Shown here one piece after another: positions 8,911 through 19,729 of a stretch of DNA of 64,000 bases; position 1 is the first letter of the stretch, and each line of letters starts with the position of its first letter. The position numbers and the translations under genes are program-made. Source of the stretch: Anisodus tanguticus (taxonomy: Eukaryota; Streptophyta; Magnoliopsida; Solanales; Solanaceae); contig CM067555.1 of the NCBI GenBank assembly GCA_034509755.1, forward strand, positions 8,440,142 to 8,504,141. The letters are read 5' to 3'. The notes beneath the pieces are model-generated. The model worked only from the letters and a program-made list of their open reading frames with translations, had not been told where the DNA came from and searched no databases.

Positions 8911-10757
8911 ATGGCGGGTGACGGAGGAACCGACGATAAAAACAAAGGAATCGCGTTGAAGAAAACAAAATTCAAAAAAAATAATCTCCCCATATGACAT
9001 TACGTCAAACGATAATCCCGGAATTGTGGTGACACAAGTCCAGTTGAATGGAGAGAATTACGATGAATGGGCTCGATCCATGAGGACGACCCTAAGAGTA
9101 AAGAAGAAATTCAGCTTCTTTGATGGTACGATCAATAAGCCGGATGAAGAATCACCGGACGTAGAAGATTGGTGGACTATAAACTCTTCGTTGGTGTCGT
9201 GAATTCATAATACCATCGAACCAACTCTTCGCTCAATATTCTCGCATAAAGAGGAAGCGGAAGAATTATGAGTAGTTCGTTGTTATCAATGGACCTCAGA
9301 TGCAATAACTAAAAGAAGAACTTGAGGAGTGCAAGTAGAAATGACAGTGGATCCTGGACCCGGTGGATCCAGATCCGTTTTATAGGATATAGATCTTCAA
9401 AATTTGGACCCGACGGATCCGGATCGGACCCGGATCCGTTTCTGACGTATCGAATCTGGATCTGGCTCTTGTATTTGAGATCCGTATCCGGTCCAGATCC
9501 GACCCGTGGATCCATTTTTTATTAAATATATTCATAACCTAGAACGTAATTTTATAAGTATTTTCTTAAAATTGCTAAGCACATCCTTGCAAGTTTAATT
9601 CTCAAAATAAGTTTAATTTATCCCCGCGTTAACTCAAAAACTAAAAAATAAAGAGGTAACTTCGATAATAAAATCAATGTTATATTAGTGAATGACTAAC
9701 ATCTCCATAGACAAGTAGTTAAAATTATATTCACTTCATTTGTGAAGATTCCAAGCATATGGAAGTTCTGCATTGTGAAAATACTCGTCAGCATTTTCCA
9801 CAACTATTGTCATTGTCCAACATTTTCAATTAATATCTCACAATCAAAATGAGACAACGAACAAAATATCTCATATGAACATTTCAAAATTGAAACACAG
9901 TAAACTGTTAGCTAAGTAAAAATCGCTTGTCGGTTAAAAAAAAATCTTAGCAAGGCAAAATTTTTTACATGTGGATCCAGATCCGATCCGTGGACCCGGT
10001 GGATCCGATGGATCCGGATTTGGATTTGATTTTTATGGACCCGACGGATCTGGATTCAGGTATGAAAAACGGATCTGGATCCGATCCGTTGCCATCCCTG
10101 AGTGCAAGCAGAAGGGGAGGACCATAGTAGATTACTATGGAAAATTAACCAAGCTATGGGAAGAATAATTGACGAACTACGAACAAATTCCAACTTGCAA
10201 CTGTGGAAAGTGCATGTGCAATCTGGGGATGATCTTGGAAACCAAAAGAGAAGAAGAAAAAATGCATCTTTTCCTCATGGGATTGGATGAGGCAATGTTT
10301 AGAACGGTGAGATCGAACATATTGGACCAGGAATCGTTATCATCATTAAACAAAGTCTATTCGGAGCTAGTGCAAGAAAAGCGTGTGAGAGGACTCACAA
10401 AAAAATGGAAGAACAGAGTGAAACTGTGGCCTTTGCCGTATAAGGGAGAAATCCTTACCATGGCTAAGGTAAAAGGAAGTACGATGGTGCATTCTGCACA
10501 CATTTCAAGAGATTTGGACACGTTGTGGAAGAATGTTTTCAACTCATTGGGTATCCAGAATGGTGACCAAAAAATAAAAAAGGAGATGAAAAATCTAGAG
10601 GAAGAAGATGAGGACAACAACAACAGCAGATGAGAGGCATATGATCTGGTTGCGGAAGAGGAAACGATCGGGCTAACGTCGTTGTTGTCAAAAAATACAC
10701 AGGTGGAGATAGAACAGATGAACACATATGGAATAGGACCTCACAATCTGAGTGAGG
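8911..10757 (+). pseudogene. Copia gag, interrupted by a MITE
   Basis: ATG at 8911 opens a gag whose readable part includes QVQLNGENYDEWARSMRTTL and KKKFSFFDGTINKPDEES, typical of copia gag N-termini. A stop follows SSLVS at about 9200, then IEPTLRSIFSHKEEAEEL. At 9336-10100 a hAT MITE splits the ECKQKG region; gag resumes at 10101 with CKQKGRTIVDYYGKLTKLWE. A zinc knuckle can be read at 10490-10545: C-T-H-F-K-R-F-G-H-V-V-E-E-C. The second Cys of CX2CX4HX4C is replaced by Phe, so even the ancestral knuckle is damaged. Frameshifts and stops elsewhere. The 3' end is cut by the solo LTR at 10760. Confidence 0.82.
9336..10100. mobile_element. Non-autonomous hAT MITE, copy 1 (nested in copia gag)
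   Basis: 765 bp, flanked by the perfect 8-bp TSD AGTGCAAG (9328-9335 and 10101-10108), the hallmark of hAT insertion. The right end reads TTGCCATCCCTG and the left TAGAAATGACAG, a decayed form of the TAGAGATGGCAA terminus seen intact in copy 2 at 24099-24911. Both ends hold dense repeats of the GGATCCG type; the AT-rich middle is non-coding and closely similar to copy 2. ORFs across the repeats (peptides rich in DPDP and GSG) are artefacts. Confidence 0.92.
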
Positions 10758-12309
10758 AGTGTCGCGCCCGATTTTGACCTGGCTCCGAGGTCAAAAGCGG
10801 AATACAACGTGTTCGGTGATTCCTGGGTAAAGAATTGAGGAGTCGCCACCTAATTATTTTTTACGGTGAATTAGGACACCTAGATATTAAACTAAATGTT
10901 GCAATGTAAACTCCAATTTTAATGGTCTGCGAAACTAATGAGATTCTAGGTAAGGGTTCTTTATTATCCTAAAGGGAAGGGGTTAGGCATCCTTTAAGAT
11001 CCGCTAACTTGCGGTTATCCGGTCAAACTCAGGTTAATTATTACTAGAAAAATATATGTTTTTACAAGTATAACCGATATAAAGATGTTTGCAAATAATT
11101 AGTAAATAATGCATTTAAAAAAGAAAGATACATGTAGAGATTTTTTAAAATATGCATTTGTATGGTATTTAAAGAGAAATACATGTAGAGTTGAAAAAAT
11201 ATGTATTTGACAATTGATAGTAAAACAAATTATTTATAATGCCAAAGAAGTAAAATTTGGGGAATCAATGAATTGTAAATTGACAAAAGATAAACTTATT
11301 CGGTATGATTTAATAAAGCAAATAAAAGATGACAAAAGTTGTTTTGAAAATCTTGAATACGCGTGACGAACCTAAAATAAATAAACTAGCGAAGGATTTC
11401 TAAGTTTGAATTTAACCGAGCCTACAAATAAATAAGCTAACGACGGGTTTCAAATCTTAAACTACCCTATGAATTAATCCTAAGTTTGCCTATTCTAAGC
11501 ATTTCAATAGTTACATAAGTGCGATAAATAATATTACAATACAAAGCGGGATAAAAGCTGAATTAAAGAAAGAAATAAAATAAATAAACACCGAGGAATA
11601 ATCTGCCTTTATTTACTTTAATCCCTGCAAGCTGTCAAGAACAAACTGTTAGAAATAGTTAAATACAAATAACTTCATATTCGTATTCAAAACAGTGAAT
11701 GTTTTGATCACGGAGGGCTCAGACTTAAATTTTGAAAAGAACATTCCAATCACGTCGTGGCTGCAAACATATGACTAATGTGGTTTATTTTGATTGCCTC
11801 GCCTACTAAACGTGTTGGTCTCTCGGGTGAAATAGAAAAGATCACTATAATCACGTCGTGGCTGCGAATATATAATTCACCTCGCCTACTAAACATGTTG
11901 ATCTCGGATGAAATAAAAAGGTTTAAGTCTTCATCATTGCCCAGAAGTTATATTCTCATCTTTTCAACTGTGGAGGCCTCAAAATCGACGGATATTTTTC
12001 ATTGGTCAGTGTAGTATCGTGTTCAAATCGGTAAAATTAAAATGAAACGAAAAACAACGAAAGACGCAGACGGTAAAAAGAAGCGAGAAAATAATTTCCG
12101 AAAAAGAGGCGGTGTTTAGTTTAAAACAGTAAAAAAAATAGTAAAATATCCGTTGCCGGATACTCAAAACGATCTTTGAAAAAAACAGAGAAATGAAACG
12201 AAAGAAAAGCGCGGCCTCGAACTCAATTTCGTCGGCCTTAATGCAATATTAATAAAACAATAAAACAAGTAAAAGCAACGAGCAAAGTGAGCAATTAAAG
12301 CATCCGACC

Positions 12310-12870
12310 CAAGTTCTAAAATTCGGAAATATCCAGATCGGGTCGACCCAACCCGGATCGGTGACCCGACCCGAATCGGTGATCCAAACCCGAATCAAAT
12401 TTTAACACCAAATTCGGATAACCAACATACATGAATATGAAAATGCAAGAATTCGGAAATATCCAAATCGGGTCGATCCGACCCGGGTCGATGACCCGAC
12501 CCGAATCGATGATCCAAACCCGAATCGATTTTAACACCAAATTCAGATAACCAATAACAAGATTATGAAATGCAAGAAAATTTGGAAAACCCAAACCGGG
12601 TCGACCCGACCCGAATCATGTGTTCAACCCGGAATCAACTAATTTCATCAATTTCAGATAACCAATAATAACAACAGCAACAATGCAAGAAATTTGGAAA
12701 AGCCAACCGGGTCGACCCGAGCCGAATCATGTGTTCAACCCGGAATCAACTAATTTCATCAATTTCAGATAACCAAACATACAAAAATATGAAATGCAAG
12801 AATTCTAAAAATGTTACCCGAACCGGGTCGACCCGACCCGGGTCAGTGACCCGACCCGAATCAGGTATCC
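12310..12870. repeat. Tandem repeat of about 120 bp with GGGTCGACCCGACCCG core
   Basis: Five imperfect units within the solo LTR. Each contains a GGGTCGACCCGACCCGAATC-like core with a palindromic GGGTCGACCC (SalI site at its centre), then AATTTCAGATAACCAA and ATGCAAGAA spacers. The cores are at about 12340, 12470, 12600, 12705 and 12825. Tandem repeats within U3 are common in very long plant LTRs. Confidence 0.78.
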
Positions 12871-13599
12871 AAAATCAGAGAATCAAAAGTGGAGAACAAA
12901 CCTTTTCGGACTTGATTCTTGAATAACAAGGAGGGCAAATGCTTACCATCAAGAACACAACAAAATATTTATATATTGAATCATTTTCCAAAAATCCTCC
13001 GAAAATTCCTTTGAAAATCCTCCCAAAATCTGTCCAATCCCCCCTCAAAATGAAGAACAACATGGGGTATTTATAGGTGGATTTCCCCTTAAAAAACGAG
13101 TTTGAAATTCAAAATAAAGGAGCCAAAATCGCGGATTTGAGGGGCATGGGTCGCGGATTTTCGGGTGTCGGCGTAACGAGAGGGGGTTGGTGGTGTCGGG
13201 GGTCGGTGATGGCGGGGGCGAGGTGACCGGCGAGTGGGGTCGGGGGCGTGGGGTGTGCGGCGCTGGTTCGGGGGGGTAGGGTTTAGGTTTTTCTGATTTT
13301 TGGTTTTTTTTATTTTGTTTTTTGGGTTTTGGGGTTTTAAAGGGGGAATGGGTTTTGGGCTTGCGGGTTTTGGGCTGGTTCGGGTTTGGGGCCGACGGGT
13401 TGGGGGATTGGGCCAGCCGAGTGGGGGATTTAATTGGGGAGTTTGGGCTTGGGCGATGGGGAATAAGAAAAGGGGAGTTGGGCTTCGGTTTTTGGGAAAA
13501 AGGGAAAGGGAATTGGGTTTGGGAGATTTGTATTGGGTTGGGAAAATGAAATGGGTTAGAAATTGTTTTGGGTTTAAAAATATAAAAGGGTTTTAACAT

Positions 13600-13601
<2 letters not shown>

Positions 13602-13632
<31 letters not shown>
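13602..13632. repeat. TA dinucleotide microsatellite
   Basis: About 15 TA units within the solo LTR, next to the G-rich segment. Confidence 0.9.
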
Positions 13633-13636
<4 letters not shown>

Positions 13637-13944
13637 TAAAAGATGTGAATTATTTAAAATAACAAAACAAAGTGATAATAAAAAATATAATATTTGCGAA
13701 ATGTTCAATGCTTGATAAAAAACGGAAATGCGATGCCATTTTGCGAAAAATAAAATAACATAGAATATTATGGATAAAACTATGATTATGATAAAGATGC
13801 AAATGATAGTAAAAAATGCGAATAATAATAATAATAAGATATATACACATACATGCCTATATTTTAAAATTGTTTTAAAAGTATCAAAAATATTAGAAAT
13901 TACGAATAAAATCATAAAAGATGGGACAAAATTGGGTGTCAACA

Positions 13945-16785
13945 AGGAGAACCGAAAAAATGGTGATTCACATGTTGAATTCACAAGGAATAAATATGAT
14001 TGACAAGACGGATGGTAAGAAAAAAAAACGCATCCTGGATTATTGAATCTGGAGCTACCAATCATGTAACAGGTAATCCGAAGAAATTGAGCGATCAGCG
14101 GAAAATTCATGAGTGTCCGGTTAGGTTTTCAGATGGAAGTAGTTTGGTGGTGATAAAAGAATGAACCACCAGGCCTAATGACATGATATGATTGAAGAAT
14201 GTTCTTTGTGTTCTGGATTTGACATGTAATTTAATTTATGTGTCACAACTAGTTGATTATTTAGATTGTGATGTGACATTTAAAAGATTATGTGTGTTAT
14301 ACTGGACTCCACCACGAGGAAGCTGATTGAAAAGGATGAGCGTCGAAGTGGACTTTACTATTTTCAGAATGTGCCGCTGATACGGGCTATAAAGGCAGAG
14401 GCAGTTGATTGGTTCAAACTTTAGCACAAATGATTGGGTCATCCTTCAGCACAAGTAACAACGTTTATTACAGCATTAGACTTAAAGAAGAATGGTGATA
14501 GATTGGATAGAGAATGTGATGTATGTCAACGAGCAAAGCAAACGAGAAGTGTTTTTTTCATTCAATGAGAATATTGCTTTGGATACTTTTGAGATTATCC
14601 ATTGCGATTTATGGGGATCATATAGGACCCTCTTCCTCTTGTGGTGTTTCATACCTTTTTACTCTTGTGGATAATCGTTCACGAGCCATGTGAATCTTTC
14701 TTTTAGTTAATAAGAAAGAAGTATCCCAAACCTTGAAGAATTTCTTCGCTATTGTGAAAAGGCAATTTGGAAAAAGAGTGAAGATAGTTAGAAGTGATAA
14801 AGGAATTAAGTTCATGTGTATGAAGACTTCTTCGAACATGGAATTCTATTTCAAACATCTTGCACATGGATACCTCAGCAGAATGGAAGTGTCGAAAGAA
14901 AACACCATCACATTCTTAATGTGGTGCGAACATTGAGATTTCAGGACCATCTCCCAATTAAATTCTGGGGAAAATGCATTTTGACTGTGGGATACTCGAT
15001 CAATAGAACACCATATTCGGTTTTGAATGGGAAAACCCCCTATGAAATTTTATATGGGGAGGCGCCTCATTATGAACACTTAAGGGTGCTAGGGTCAAAT
15101 TTGAGAGTCGGAGTCGTAGGTGTATCTTCTTGGGATACCCCTTCGGACAGAAAGGTTGGATACTGTATGAATTAGAAAATGATGAATATTTAGTCTCAAG
15201 ATATGTGGACTTTTACGAGACTAAGTTCCCTTTTGCCGTAGGAACAAGTAACTTGGTCGATAACATAAAAGCGATCCCGGATGAAATAAAAAATGAAAGG
15301 AATCAACAGGTTTTCGAAGAAGAAACATATAATGTAGGTGCAAATGAAGCTCGAATAGAAGAAATTCAGACACCGGATACCGAACCTACAGATCAGCAAG
15401 AATTAGGTCGGACAGATGCTAGTCCGAATAATAAAAAAGTGGAATAAGTATAGACGGAAGGTACCCGGGCCAATGAAAAACCACCGAAGGAAAAATTGGG
15501 TTGAGGTAAACGTCATAAGCATGACTCGGTTCGATTACGTGACTACGTTACTGAAACATTCCAGAAAAAAAGGCCATCAATGAGTTCGCCCGATCCTCAT
15601 CAACCCTTAGGTGAACCTTATCCTTTAGTTCACTATATATCATGTGATATTTTTTTCTCACAACACCAAAGCTTCATTGCAGCAATTACCACAGAAATTG
15701 AACCAAAATCCTTCTCGGAGGCTATGAAAAAGGAATGTTGGAGAAAAGTCATGCAATAAGAAATCCAAGAATTAGAGGACAATGACACATATACATTGGA
15801 AACATTGTCGCTAGATAAGAAAGCACTCGGATGTAGATGAGTGTACAAGATCAAATACAACTCGAACAGAACAATTGAACGATATAAAACGCACTTTGTC
15901 ATCTTTGGTAATAAGCATGAGGAAGGTATTGACTACATTGAAGTTGTGCATGGACCAACTGGATTATTCCTTTGTCGATGGAAGTATGTCTTGAATATAA
16001 TCTCTGAGTCCGTACTACCAGGAGAAAAATCGATTAAAACTCCCATGGAACAGAATCACCATTTGACGTAGGCCAAATTGGCTAATTTGGAAGATCCAGA
16101 ACCATATCGACGTCTGGTCGACTGATTGATATACCTCAATTTTACGCGACTGAAGTTGTCCTATTGTGTACATGTTCTATCCCAATTCATGCACCAACCG
16201 AAGGAAGCGCACTAGAGAGCCTCCCTCATGGTGGTAAGATACTTGGAAAAAAAACCCGAACAAAGAATCGTGTTAAGTAAGGTTTATGATCTCCAGTTGT
16301 ATGAGTGGTGTGATGCAGAGTGGGCTGGATGACCGTTGATCCGAATATCGCTCACTGGTTAGTTTATCTCCCTCGGGAATTCATCGGTATGATGGATAAT
16401 CAAGAAACAACATATTGTCTCTCGCTCGTCAGCAGATGCGGAATACCGTTCATTGGCAATGACAGTTTGTGAATTGAAATAGTTAAAGGAAATCCTACAT
16501 AGCTTGGGCGCCGAGCATAAATATCCGGTTAAAATGTATTGTGGTAGTCAAACGGCATTGTATATTACACGAAATTCGATTTCACGAACGAACTAAACAT
16601 ATTGAAGTTGACTGTCATTATGTCCGAGACGCACTCCAATCGAGTATAATTCTTCCGAGTTATGTGTCAACCAATAAACAATTGGCCGACATGTATACAA
16701 AGGCTTTGGACAAATCACAACATGAATATCTGATTGACAAGTTGGGCATTCGAGAGTCGAGACCCATGCTTCAACTTGAGAGGGG
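13945..16785 (+). pseudogene. Copia pol remnant: protease, integrase, RT, RNase H
   Basis: After the solo LTR the copia frame resumes. WIIESGATNHVTG at about 14037-14075 is the protease region (active-site Asp changed to Glu). At 14500-14560 is the zinc-binding end of the GAG-pre-integrase (C..CQRAKQTR), followed by integrase core pieces (FEIIHCDLWGSYR, NGSVERKHHHILNVVRTLRF, NRTPYSVLNGKTPYEILYG). RT begins with EAMKKECWRKVMQ and VYKIKYNSNRTIERYK. At about 15945-15960 it jumps from EGIDYIE directly to TGLFLCRWKY, so the RT core with the YVDD motif is deleted. RNase H follows: VSRSSADAEYRSLA and ISRTN..ADMYTKALDKSQHEYL. Stops throughout. Confidence 0.85.
16774..16785 (+). other. Polypurine tract of the copia element
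   Basis: A purine-rich stretch (TTGAGAGGGG) immediately before the right LTR, the usual plus-strand primer position. Confidence 0.75.
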
Positions 16786-17017
16786 TATTGAGATGTTTCC
16801 TAATTTAACTCTATTAATTTTATGATAAAATCCTAGTCTAAATATATTTGATAAATTGTAATTATAGTAATTTATTAGAATAGGGTTTCTTTGTTAGATT
16901 AGGGAAATGAGAACTTTTATCTCTTTATAAAGAGACAATTATGATAAATAAAACCAAGAAAGAATTCTCCCAATATTTTTCCTTCTCTCTAAATTTCATC
17001 TCCTCTTAATTTTAACA
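16786..17017 (+). repeat. Right LTR of the copia element
   Basis: Begins TATTGAGATG and ends TTTTAACA, followed by the TSD ATTAC. It aligns over its full length with 8639-8868, with many base changes. Confidence 0.9.
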
Positions 17018-17243
17018 ATTACCTATAGGATACGGCTGTTTGTCAAAAAAATTTGTCCTGAAAACATGACGAATGAACATGTTTGTCCTTATACCTTTGA
17101 AAGCCCGTTTGTGGTGCACGTTGGACGGATTTGTTGCGAGTGAGATTAATCCCAAGATCTTTTATTGCTTTCAATCACGTCGACTAGAAAGGTTATACTA
17201 GCTGATGTAGTTAAAAAGGTGTAATCTTTTCCTTCTACGTTAA
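17018..17243. repeat. Remainder of duplicated spacer copy B
   Basis: CCTATAGGATACGGCTG..GACTAGAAAGGTTATACTAG..CCTTCTACGTT mirrors 8285-8518 of copy A. This proves where copy B was split by the copia. Confidence 0.85.
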
Positions 17244-18640
17244 CATTAGTATTCCACTACTTATACCTCTTTGAAACAGTTCCTTTCTCTTTAAAAATGG
17301 GATTTTGGTTTTTCAGAAATCTCCCTCAATGTTTCGGTGTTTCGCTTCATAATATTAACCTTCCTTATGGTTTATGATATTAAATTTATTTTTTATTTTG
17401 ATTTCTTTGTAATAATTTTAATTTACTATCATTAATGTAAAAAATATGATTTGACTTTTTTGCTTTCACCGTACTCATTAAATTGTTTAGTAAATTTTAC
17501 AAACACACTTTTTAATTAATTAGCAGAAGATTTATTCTTAGAGCATCAATTAATTAAATGACAAACACAAAGATATAGTCCATGGCTTCAAACCAAAATA
17601 AGCAAATACACATAATTTGATAAACCATAAAGGAAATTAGTGTTACGAAGAGAAATACGGTGGATGATTTTTTACATTAATCCATTACATTTAATATATT
17701 TTATTAAGCTAACTAATTATATGTTTTTGGAGTGTCATGTCATATGTGACAAAAAATAGAAAAGTAATTTTGTGTGATAAACTTTAAAGTTAAAAGCCTT
17801 TTATTTGATAAGAAATAAATAAATTGGGTAATAAACTCAAAGTTGGATGATCACTAATGGATTTACCCAACTAACAAAGAAGAAATAAATAAAATGTGAA
17901 GGTGTCCTTTATAAAATGTTAATTTAATAAAGCAAGAGGGAATCTGAAATAGTCTTTGAAGAAAAAAATTGAAATATACTCTAAGAAGTTATTGTAATAA
18001 TAACAATAATAATAAAAATAAATAAATGTTCGTATGCATACCAAATTAGTTCTCTACTTCACATGGTGAAGAAGCTCGAGGTAGAAGATCAAGGAGGAAA
18101 GCATTCACTGCATAGGACGCGCACACACATAATGCATATACATATATACGCGTATGTATTATATGCCAAAATGATTTTGAATATTATTTAATTAAGCTAA
18201 AGGTGGTCTCCTAAACTAGTTCTCATTTTCATTTTGACACTAAATTTGAACTTGTTCGGCCTATTGAACACTTACATTTATTCTAAATCCATCTATTAGA
18301 CACTTTTCGGTGACATGACCTATGTGTAATACACCTAAAACTAACATGTGAAAACCATATATTTAGACTTATTTTAATCTCTTCTACTTCATTCTCTTTT
18401 TATCAACCACTTCCGCCACCATCCCCACTGTCGAAGTCACCACCATGCATCCTTCTCCTTCCTCTTATTTCTCAAGCCAGATTAATCGGTATATTTAAAA
18501 TTGCTATATTGATGGTCAGCCTATTAACCTTCTTTAAATTGCTCCATTTTGCTCAAAGATGCACGGATATTTTTCTCTTGCACTTCTCACATATGGAATT
18601 GGAGTAGCCGACCTTTGTTTATGGTTGAAAGTAACCGTCC
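17244..18640. other. AT-rich spacer, no gene seen
   Basis: No ORF or repeat that I recognise. It contains a small palindrome-like ATACATATACGCGTATGTAT (about 18139-18160) and CA/TA-rich patches. The ORF at 18549-18734 runs into SINE sequence and has no gene-like features. Confidence 0.4.
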
Positions 18641-18895
18641 AAGTTATATATTTTTTTTTATATCCAGCTTCCCAGCTTACGCCAGACTATTGATAGAGAT
18701 AGTAGTCCCGGTCCCTCAGCACTACTACCAGTAAATCGCGGGATGTGCCTGAATGACCAGAGTTTGAGAACAGAGAAACTGATATCACCTACAAAGTCCT
18801 AACCCAGAAGAGAGCAAATTGCTCCCACCAGGTTCGAACTCACGCTGCAGGCCTCCAGCTGAATTTTAAGTTCCCCTCCTTTGCCATATTTGCCA
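18641..18895 (-). mobile_element. tRNA-derived SINE (minus strand)
   Basis: On the minus strand, GCCTGCAGCGTGAGTTCGAACCTGG contains a Pol III box B (GAGTTCGAACC). A GAACTTAAAATTCAGCTGG stretch lies upstream, and a downstream body ends ..CTGGCGTAAGCTGGGAAGCTGG followed by an A-rich tail (poly-T on the plus strand at about 18650-18659). The layout (tRNA-like head, unrelated body, A-rich end) is that of a Solanaceae SINE. I did not find clean TSDs. It ends about 25 bases before the LTR element at 18920. Confidence 0.62.
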
Positions 18896-18919
18896 TCCAA
18901 CTATGCCCTGGGGACCTCT

Positions 18920-19562
18920 TGTTAACACTAAAAAACAGCTAAGTGTTTAGCGGAATTCAATGACAGCCGAACTATTCCGAAGCCGAATTTACTCCTAGCC
19001 CTCGACTACAAGAACTTCATCGGCTACCAAGGCATCTCAGTCGAGTTGTCAGTTAGAGGTATGACTGGGACCCACTCAGACGCAGACGCCTCAACGACCA
19101 AGTCAAAAGGATTTTCAGACCCCATAAGCGATAACCGCCAATGACAACTAAAAGAAAGGGGCCATTATCCTAGCAAGAGTAGTAGAGGGTGAGAAATTGG
19201 TGGGTTACTTGATGACTGATATGGGGGGGCACGTTTGTACATTTTCCCCTCTTTTTGTACTATAAATAGAACACATTTTTTGTATACACACACACAATCA
19301 ATCAAACAACTCAAATTTTATATATATTTATCTTTTGTCCCTTACTTTATCCCTTACTTTTACTTTACTCGGCTGTATTCATATTTCTTACCTCTTAGTT
19401 TACTCACTCCACCGTCCTAACGATTTCTTGAGTAGTTGGGGAACCCATTGCTGGAAATTAGAGTTCATTTTCCAGCTCAAATCGCTTAAGTTAAGGAATC
19501 AATTTGTCTCCCGATTTCATCAAGTGATAAAATGGTAGAATGCAGAATTCGGGGCGAGAACA
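18920..19562 (+). repeat. Left LTR of the Ty3-like element
   Basis: 643 bp, TGTTAACACTAAAAAACA..GCGAGAACA. The TATA region CTATAAATAGAACAC at about 19259 fixes the direction of transcription as plus. CA microsatellite at about 19284-19296. Confidence 0.9.
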
Positions 19563-19585
19563 AATTTGGCACGCCCAGTGGGATC
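19563..19585 (+). other. Primer-binding-site region of the Ty3-like element
   Basis: AATTTGGCACGCCCAGTGGG directly follows the left LTR. TGGCACGCCCAGTGGGA begins with TGG as a tRNA-CCA complement should; phrases of this kind are common behind Ty3-type LTRs. I do not name the tRNA. Confidence 0.6.
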
Positions 19586-19729
19586 ATAGGTGAATTAATA
19601 GCAAAGTTTGATTCTCCAGGTTAGGATCATTCTTGGCGTATGCGCCTAAGGTCCGGTAAGAAAATGAACCTCGAGTCCAGTCCACATCCTAAATAAAATC
19701 CTCCAGAAGGAACAACGAACCAACATCCT

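Larger units (their letters stand above)
10760..13944 (+). mobile_element. Large solo LTR nested in the copia element
   Basis: 3,185 bp starting TGTCGCGCCCGATTTTGACC and ending GGGTGTCAACA (TG..CA), with a perfect 5-bp TSD AGGAG at 10755-10759 and 13945-13949. There is no gag-pol and no second terminal copy, so recombination to a solo LTR is the simplest reading. Length and composition suggest a Ty3-type element with very long LTRs (Ogre/Tat or a long-LTR chromovirus); this assignment is inference. It contains a ~95-bp direct repeat (about 11744-11915), a 120-bp-period tandem repeat (12310-12870), a TATA-like GGTATTTATAGG (about 13066), a G-rich segment (13140-13560) and a TA microsatellite. 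Confidence 0.82.
8639..17017 (+). mobile_element. Complete but inactive Ty1/copia retrotransposon with two nested insertions
   Basis: Bounded by direct LTRs (8639-8868 and 16786-17017) and the 5-bp TSD ATTAC at 8634-8638 and 17018-17022. A PBS for initiator tRNA-Met follows the left LTR, and a purine-rich tract precedes the right one. The domain order gag, protease, integrase, reverse transcriptase, RNase H identifies Ty1/copia. The gag is interrupted by a hAT MITE (9336-10100) and by a solo LTR (10760-13944). Without these two and their TSDs the copia would be about 4.4 kb. Many stops and a deletion of the RT core make it inactive, and the LTRs differ at many positions, so it is not a young insertion. 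Confidence 0.92.

Noticed and set aside
9309..9525. ORFs on both strands giving DPDP/GSG-rich peptides, also at 24072-24311
   Set aside because: These are the GGATCC subterminal repeats of the hAT MITEs, open on both strands by composition.
13045..13599. 184-codon Pro/Lys-rich minus-strand ORF (and its plus-strand Gly/Trp-rich counterparts)
   Set aside because: It lies wholly within the G-rich part of the solo LTR. The open frame follows from base composition (TTGGG-type repeats without stops) and has no domain.
10760..13944. Complete LTR retrotransposon
   Set aside because: No gag-pol domain and no repeated termini within the 3.2 kb; TG..CA ends with TSD fit a solo LTR better.
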